Part shown: in pieces, positions 6,889 through 10,121 of the stretch
How the letters are laid out: each line of letters starts with the position of its first letter
How positions within the stretch are numbered: the first letter of the stretch is position 1
Source: CAISIP01 sp037968655
GTDB taxonomy: Bacteria > Pseudomonadota > Gammaproteobacteria > Burkholderiales > Burkholderiaceae_C
Length of the DNA: 10,121 bases
Reading direction: 5' to 3'
Assembly: GCA_037968655.1 (NCBI GenBank)
Contig: JBBKVW010000004.1
Location: 1 to 10,121 of the forward strand
Notes under the pieces: model-generated
The model's input: the letters and a program-made list of their open reading frames with translations, nothing else
Database searches by the model: none
What the model was told of the DNA's origin: nothing
Made by a program: the position numbers and the translations under genes

Positions 6889-8157
6889 TCAGACCCCCAG
6901 CGACTCGGCCCAGGCCAGCGCCTGCAGATGCGCCCAGTTGACCTGGTGATTGCTTAGTTGCAGTGCCTCTGTGGCCTGTGCGAAGGCCAGGTCGTCCGCC
7001 GCCTCGCAGGCAATGGTCAGCTCCAGCAAAGGTGCCAGCGGGCCCTTCTTGTGCAGCAGGGCGTCGGTAATCGTTTCGGGCAGTGACACTGCGCTGATGG
7101 CCTTTTCCATCGGGATGCCAAGCATGGTGTCGAGCATCGAAAAGACGCCGGCAACAAAAGCATTGTCATGTTCGTCCTTTGGCAGGGTCTCGACGGCGAG
7201 CAGTTCCATCAGTCGCCCGCGCACGATGGCTGAATTGCCGACCGCCGGCGGCGAGCCGCCCGGCCGCGGCATGGTCAGCAGCAGTGCCGCCCAGCGAAAC
7301 AGCTTGGTCAAGCCCAGGATCATCACCGCATGGCGAAACGAGGTGATCTCGGTGCTGAGCCCGAAACCGGAAGAATTGATGTAGCGCAGCAGATTGAACG
7401 ACAAGGTTGCGTCACGCTTGAGCACCTCCTCGATCTGCTCGACCCTGGCCTGTTTGCGCACCAGGCTGATCAGCTGGATGATCGTCGCATGGGCTGGCTG
7501 CACGGTCTGGTCTTTCACGATCACCGGCTTGGCGAACCAGCCGCCCTGAAACAGTTGCACCCCCATCGCCGCCACACGCTGGCGTTGCTCGGCGGTCTCG
7601 ATCTTCTCGACGATGATCGGCACGCCCATCTTCTTCTTTGCCAGCTGTATGACCGGTTCGATCAGCTGCGGCTTGAAGGTGTTGAGGTTGATCTTCAGGT
7701 AGGAGGCCAGCGGCAGCCAGGCCGCGTAGGGTGCATTGAGCACGTGCTGGTTGAAGGCCAGCTTGAACCCGCGGCTGCGCACGGCGGTCATAGCCTTGAC
7801 CGCGGCGGCGATCTTGACCGGGTCATGGCCTGCAATCGGCGGAATCTCCAGCACCACGCGATCGGGTTTGATCAGGTCAAGATGGTCGGCCTCGAGGCTG
7901 GCGTGCGAACAGTTGACAAAAATGATGCGCTTGCCAACCAGATTGGCCGTGGCCGGGTTGGACAGTACATTGAGCAGCATCTGCGCGTCGCTGGCGGCAG
8001 CGCTGTCGCTGAACGGGTGGGACCGGTCGTACAGCTCGTAGCCAAGTACCTTGCCCTTGTCGTCGACGATGGCCTGGCGGGTGATGGAGCTGGTGTCAGC
8101 GGGTGCAGTGGCTGGCGGGCTACTGGTCTGGTTGTCTCGGGTTGCTGCGTTGGACAT
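6889..8157 (-). CDS. EAL-HDOD signalling protein with degenerate EAL domain
   Basis: This 422-residue cytoplasmic protein has the YuxH-like EAL plus HDOD layout. ATG 8157 follows AGGAACCGCCC; an upstream ATG at 8184 lacks a ribosome-binding site and overlaps the likely -10 box. A Thr/Pro/Ala-rich tail precedes the EAL domain (about 26-212). The EAL signature reads YELYDR. FVNCS (Asn kept), LEIPP, VEKIET and FQGGWFAKP (Gln and Lys kept) follow the family pattern. The metal-binding positions are lost: the KID motif is KINLN and the DDFG motif is FNQHVL. Cyclic-di-GMP hydrolysis is therefore unlikely, though binding or a structural role remains possible. Residues about 225-422 form the HDOD helical domain (EEVLKRDATLSFNLLRYINSS, TEITSFRHAVMILGL). 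HDOD proteins link to cyclic-di-GMP, motility and stress regulation. It converges on the TRAP operon with no sign of shared function. Confidence 0.92.
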   Translation of the reverse strand: MSNAATRDNQTSSPPATAPADTSSITRQAIVDDKGKVLGYELYDRSHPFSDSAAASDAQMLLNVLSNPATANLVGKRIIFVNCSHASLEADHLDLIKPDRVVLEIPPIAGHDPVKIAAAVKAMTAVRSRGFKLAFNQHVLNAPYAAWLPLASYLKINLNTFKPQLIEPVIQLAKKKMGVPIIVEKIETAEQRQRVAAMGVQLFQGGWFAKPVIVKDQTVQPAHATIIQLISLVRKQARVEQIEEVLKRDATLSFNLLRYINSSGFGLSTEITSFRHAVMILGLTKLFRWAALLLTMPRPGGSPPAVGNSAIVRGRLMELLAVETLPKDEHDNAFVAGVFSMLDTMLGIPMEKAISAVSLPETITDALLHKKGPLAPLLELTIACEAADDLAFAQATEALQLSNHQVNWAHLQALAWAESLGV

Positions 8158-8182
8158 GGGCGGTTCCTGCGTGAAGCCTTCC

Positions 8183-8210
8183 ATTCTATTGGGCCATCGG
8201 CATCCGACAA
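8183..8210 (-). promoter_or_regulatory. Candidate sigma70-type promoter of the EAL-HDOD gene
   Basis: On the minus strand TTGTCG (8210-8205, 4 of 6 to TTGACA) and TAGAAT (8188-8183, 5 of 6 to TATAAT) are 16 bases apart. Transcription would begin near 8176, leaving a leader of about 20 bases containing AGGA before ATG 8157. This supports the shorter start for the gene. Confidence 0.45.
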
Positions 8211-8254
8211 AGCTGGAACTGGAGGGCTGATGGCCGCTTTTTCAATCGGCATTT

Positions 8255-8300
8255 TGATGGTGCGCGGCGACCCGGGCATTGGCGAAACGACGCACCGTCA
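8255..8300. repeat. 10-bp inverted repeat with 26-nt loop after the hydrolase gene
   Basis: TGATGGTGCG (8255-8264) pairs with CGCACCGTCA (8291-8300), ten pairs including one T-G wobble. It lies 29 bases past the stop of the C45-type gene and upstream of the EAL-HDOD promoter. The loop holds GGCGA twice and a CCCGGG palindrome. It may stabilise or end the hydrolase mRNA, but no T run follows. Confidence 0.35.
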
Positions 8301-8328
8301 TGCAGCCAGCGCCCGACCAATCAAGCGC

Positions 8329-9333
8329 TCAAACTGTGGTTACGCCCGGATAAACAATAGTACGCTGACCCGTGACAAATTCCCGCACCGTCTGGCGCCA
8401 CTGTTGTCCCGGCCACAGCAGTTCGACCGACCCGCTGCGCGGCCGATAGGCCGCGCTGTACAAGGTGCCGTATCCGCGCAGCCAGGAGGTCTGGTACAGC
8501 GGCGGCTGCAAGAGCGCGGCAATGGCGTCTTGGGCCGCGCCGGGCCCGTCGACCTGGGCCTGCAGGCAGTCGCGCCGCTCGACCGAATGGGTGGCGCGGG
8601 CATGCTGCTCCCATTCCACCTTTTGCTGAAAATTTGTCACTACATTGCGCCGCGTCACCTCGGTAGGCCGGTCGGGCGATACGAATACCGTAGCCCATTG
8701 GCCGGACGCATCGAGCAGCGTGACCGTGTAGCACATGCTGACCGGCACCTGTTGCAGGATCTCGATCGCCTGCTGCGTGTTGTGCGCTACTTCCAGCAGA
8801 TAGCGCAAGACCAGCGGGATACCGAATCCGGTGCCCGACACGGTGCGCCCTCCGAACGACAAGCTGGCGGCAAGCCCAGCCTCGTTCAATCCGTCCAGTG
8901 CGCCCCAGATGCAGTCGCCCATGGCGATGACGCGCTGACCACCGGTCCAGCGCGTCGCCAGCCAGCTGCCCTCCAGCAGGCCGGGTGCAAAGTCGTAGTT
9001 GCGCAGCAGCACCGGCTCGCGATCACCGCGGGCGTCGACCCACACCGCTTGCGAACAGCCAGCGATGTAGGGTGGCGGGCACCACAGCGACAGGAAACGC
9101 GATTCCACATCGCCACCGCCCGCCAGATCGACCAGCTTCTCCCAAACCGGTACCAGTTCGGGCATGTGCTCGCGCAGCGCGCGCCGGCTCTCCAGATAGC
9201 CGGGCCGCTCGACCATGCTGCTGCGCAGGAACCAGGAGCGGTAGGCCGGCCACAGCCGCTCGAACTGGGCCTGCCACAGCGGGCCGGGCTGGTCCTCGAT
9301 CAGCGTGTGAAAGTCGATCTGGATCGGGTGCAT
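8329..9333 (-). CDS. C45-family peptidase / acyl-CoA:6-APA acyltransferase-like Ntn hydrolase
   Basis: This 334-residue cytoplasmic enzyme has no signal peptide. In C45-type Ntn hydrolases, self-cleavage frees an N-terminal Cys that breaks or transfers amide bonds; the best known is isopenicillin-N acyltransferase. The likely nucleophile is Cys93 in PPYIAGCSQAVW. Downstream are PVLLRNYDFAPG (about 108-119), an expected active-site and oxyanion section, and WGALDGLNEAGLAASLSFGG (143-162), a hallmark of this superfamily. Later conserved parts are GFGIPLVLRYLLE and GYGTLYSAAYRP. The roughly 92 residues before the Cys would be the propeptide, rather longer than in many relatives but with family-like features (AYRSWFLR, ALREHMPELVPVWEKLV). 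ATG 9333 is chosen; TTG 9348, overlapping the upstream stop as TTGA, is an alternative, and neither has a clear ribosome-binding site. It follows the ATP-grasp gene directly, suggesting action on the same amide-linked compound. Confidence 0.88.
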   Translation of the reverse strand: MHPIQIDFHTLIEDQPGPLWQAQFERLWPAYRSWFLRSSMVERPGYLESRRALREHMPELVPVWEKLVDLAGGGDVESRFLSLWCPPPYIAGCSQAVWVDARGDREPVLLRNYDFAPGLLEGSWLATRWTGGQRVIAMGDCIWGALDGLNEAGLAASLSFGGRTVSGTGFGIPLVLRYLLEVAHNTQQAIEILQQVPVSMCYTVTLLDASGQWATVFVSPDRPTEVTRRNVVTNFQQKVEWEQHARATHSVERRDCLQAQVDGPGAAQDAIAALLQPPLYQTSWLRGYGTLYSAAYRPRSGSVELLWPGQQWRQTVREFVTGQRTIVYPGVTTV

Positions 9334-9344
9334 CAGGGCCGCAT

Positions 9345-10121
9345 TCAAAGAATCTTGAACGAACCCGGCTCCGGCGCCGCCTCATGGGCGGTGGTGACGA
9401 TCGGCTTTCCGGCGTAATGCTTCTGGATGCCGCGGATCCAGTCGCGGGCGCGGATGTTGAGCTTGAAGTTGTCGTCCATCGAGCGCCCGCGCGTGATCAG
9501 GATGCCCAGGTCGGCGCCTTCATAGCGGTAGTCGCCCGGGCCAGTGATGCGCAGAAAAAAGGCTTCGCGCTCGGTATCGATGGCGCGGCGTTCGTAGTCG
9601 AAACGCTGGTAGCCGACCGTGCCGTCCTCGGCCATCTTGTAGATGCCGGTGGCCGGTGCGTGGGTGACCTGGTCGATCCGGTCTTCGGTGAACTTGATCA
9701 CCACCTGCGACCACGAGTCGATGAAGAACGGCTGCGCCCAGCGGTCGTTGATCTCGCGCACATTCAGGTCGAACGGCACACCCGAGAACTCGAGCAGGTG
9801 GAACAGGAACAGCGGCGCATCGGCATACGCATAGGCGGTGTGGTTGGTCATCGGGCTGGCACCGCAGATGCGCGGATTGAGCTCGCCCAGGTAGACCTCG
9901 CCGTTGTCCTGGTCGATCAGGAAGTCGACGTCGAAATAGCCGCGGTAGCCTTCCTCCAGCAACTGGTTGCCAAAGGTCTCTGCCATGGCACGGGCCTTGA
10001 GCCGCACGGCTTCCGTGAAGGCGCCGGGAAACACCTCGTTGCCGCACCAGCCGCCCTTGTAGGGGGTCAGTTCCTTGGCGCCGACGACTTCGGTCAGCAG
10101 CGGGCCAACCAGCGTGCCGCA
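9345..10121 (-). CDS. Biotin carboxylase-like ATP-grasp ligase, N-terminus missing (partial)
   Basis: The C-terminal 258 residues of an ATP-grasp enzyme are present; the gene enters from the right edge with no start codon in the window. ATP-grasp enzymes activate a carboxylate as acyl-phosphate and join it to an amine or thiol. The visible part holds the end of the ATP-binding fold: LTPYKGGWCGNEVFPGAF (18-35), EGYRGYFDVDFLID (57-70), then the metal-binding EVYLGELNPRICGASPMTN (75-93) with Glu80 and Asn82. ADAPLFLFHLLEFSGVPFDL follows, then a beta-rich C-terminal domain with FFLRITGPGDYRYEGADLGI. Relatives are often labelled biotin carboxylase, but no biotinyl-acceptor motif appears here, so amide ligation is more likely than carboxylation. 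The stop lies 11 bases before the hydrolase ATG, or overlaps its TTG, so the two genes form an operon. The substrate is unknown. Confidence 0.88.
   Translation of the reverse strand, partial: CGTLVGPLLTEVVGAKELTPYKGGWCGNEVFPGAFTEAVRLKARAMAETFGNQLLEEGYRGYFDVDFLIDQDNGEVYLGELNPRICGASPMTNHTAYAYADAPLFLFHLLEFSGVPFDLNVREINDRWAQPFFIDSWSQVVIKFTEDRIDQVTHAPATGIYKMAEDGTVGYQRFDYERRAIDTEREAFFLRITGPGDYRYEGADLGILITRGRSMDDNFKLNIRARDWIRGIQKHYAGKPIVTTAHEAAPEPGSFKIL

Noticed and set aside
6875..6890. GGCTGTC direct repeat near the end of the EAL-HDOD gene
   Set aside because: Two 7-base copies in GC-rich DNA are easily due to chance.
8158..8184. N-terminal extension of the EAL-HDOD protein from ATG 8184
   Set aside because: It has no ribosome-binding site and overlaps the candidate -10 box; AGGA precedes ATG 8157.
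7330..9417. 695-residue plus-strand open frame across two minus-strand genes
   Set aside because: It is antisense to the EAL-HDOD and C45 genes, is rich in His, Arg, Gln and Gly without motifs, and results from the lack of stops opposite GC-rich codons.
1..10121. tRNA, rRNA, CRISPR array, insertion sequence or attachment site
   Set aside because: I saw no cloverleaf-like segments, regularly spaced repeats, transposase motifs or paired terminal repeats on reading both strands.

Overview
The window is GC-rich DNA with strongly G/C-ending codons. It carries a TAXI-type TRAP transporter set, an EAL-HDOD signalling protein and a C45-type hydrolase next to an ATP-grasp enzyme. Together these suggest a betaproteobacterium, probably of the Burkholderiales. 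That placement is inferred from gene content and composition, not from a marker gene.

Left arm (1-3014, minus strand): a two-gene unit. The upstream gene (596-2911) encodes a soluble protein of about 771 residues. It has a beta-rich N-terminus, a long helical or coiled-coil section, one short hydrophobic hairpin, a Lys-rich amphipathic helix and a beta-rich C-terminus. The C-terminus resembles the TcB-binding end of insecticidal toxin-complex TcA proteins. Its true N-terminus seems to lie upstream in another frame (ATG at 3014), so the gene is either frameshifted or carries a sequence error. It overlaps by GTGA, behind a good Shine-Dalgarno, a second gene (599 down to the window edge) for a Gly/Asn-rich collagen-like protein. 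This pair is the least ordinary part of the window and may be a reduced, stand-alone Tc-like pore module.

Centre (3186-6837, plus strand): a tight three-gene operon. It encodes a TAXI-family TRAP solute-binding protein, a small DUF1850 protein and a fused DctQM-type TRAP permease, a complete uptake system for an unknown, probably organic-anion, substrate. It is transcribed divergently from the left arm across a 171-bp intergenic region.

Right arm (6889-10121, minus strand): first, a 422-residue EAL-HDOD protein whose EAL domain has lost its catalytic aspartates. It has a plausible sigma70-type promoter that fixes its start, and it converges on the TRAP operon across 51 bp holding a GC hairpin. 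After a 171-bp gap comes a second minus-strand operon. Its upstream gene, cut by the window edge, is a biotin-carboxylase-like ATP-grasp ligase. Its downstream gene is a C45/acyltransferase-type Ntn hydrolase. A ligase beside an amide hydrolase suggests synthesis and trimming of an amide- or peptide-linked metabolite. I saw no tRNA, rRNA, CRISPR array, transposase or long repeat.
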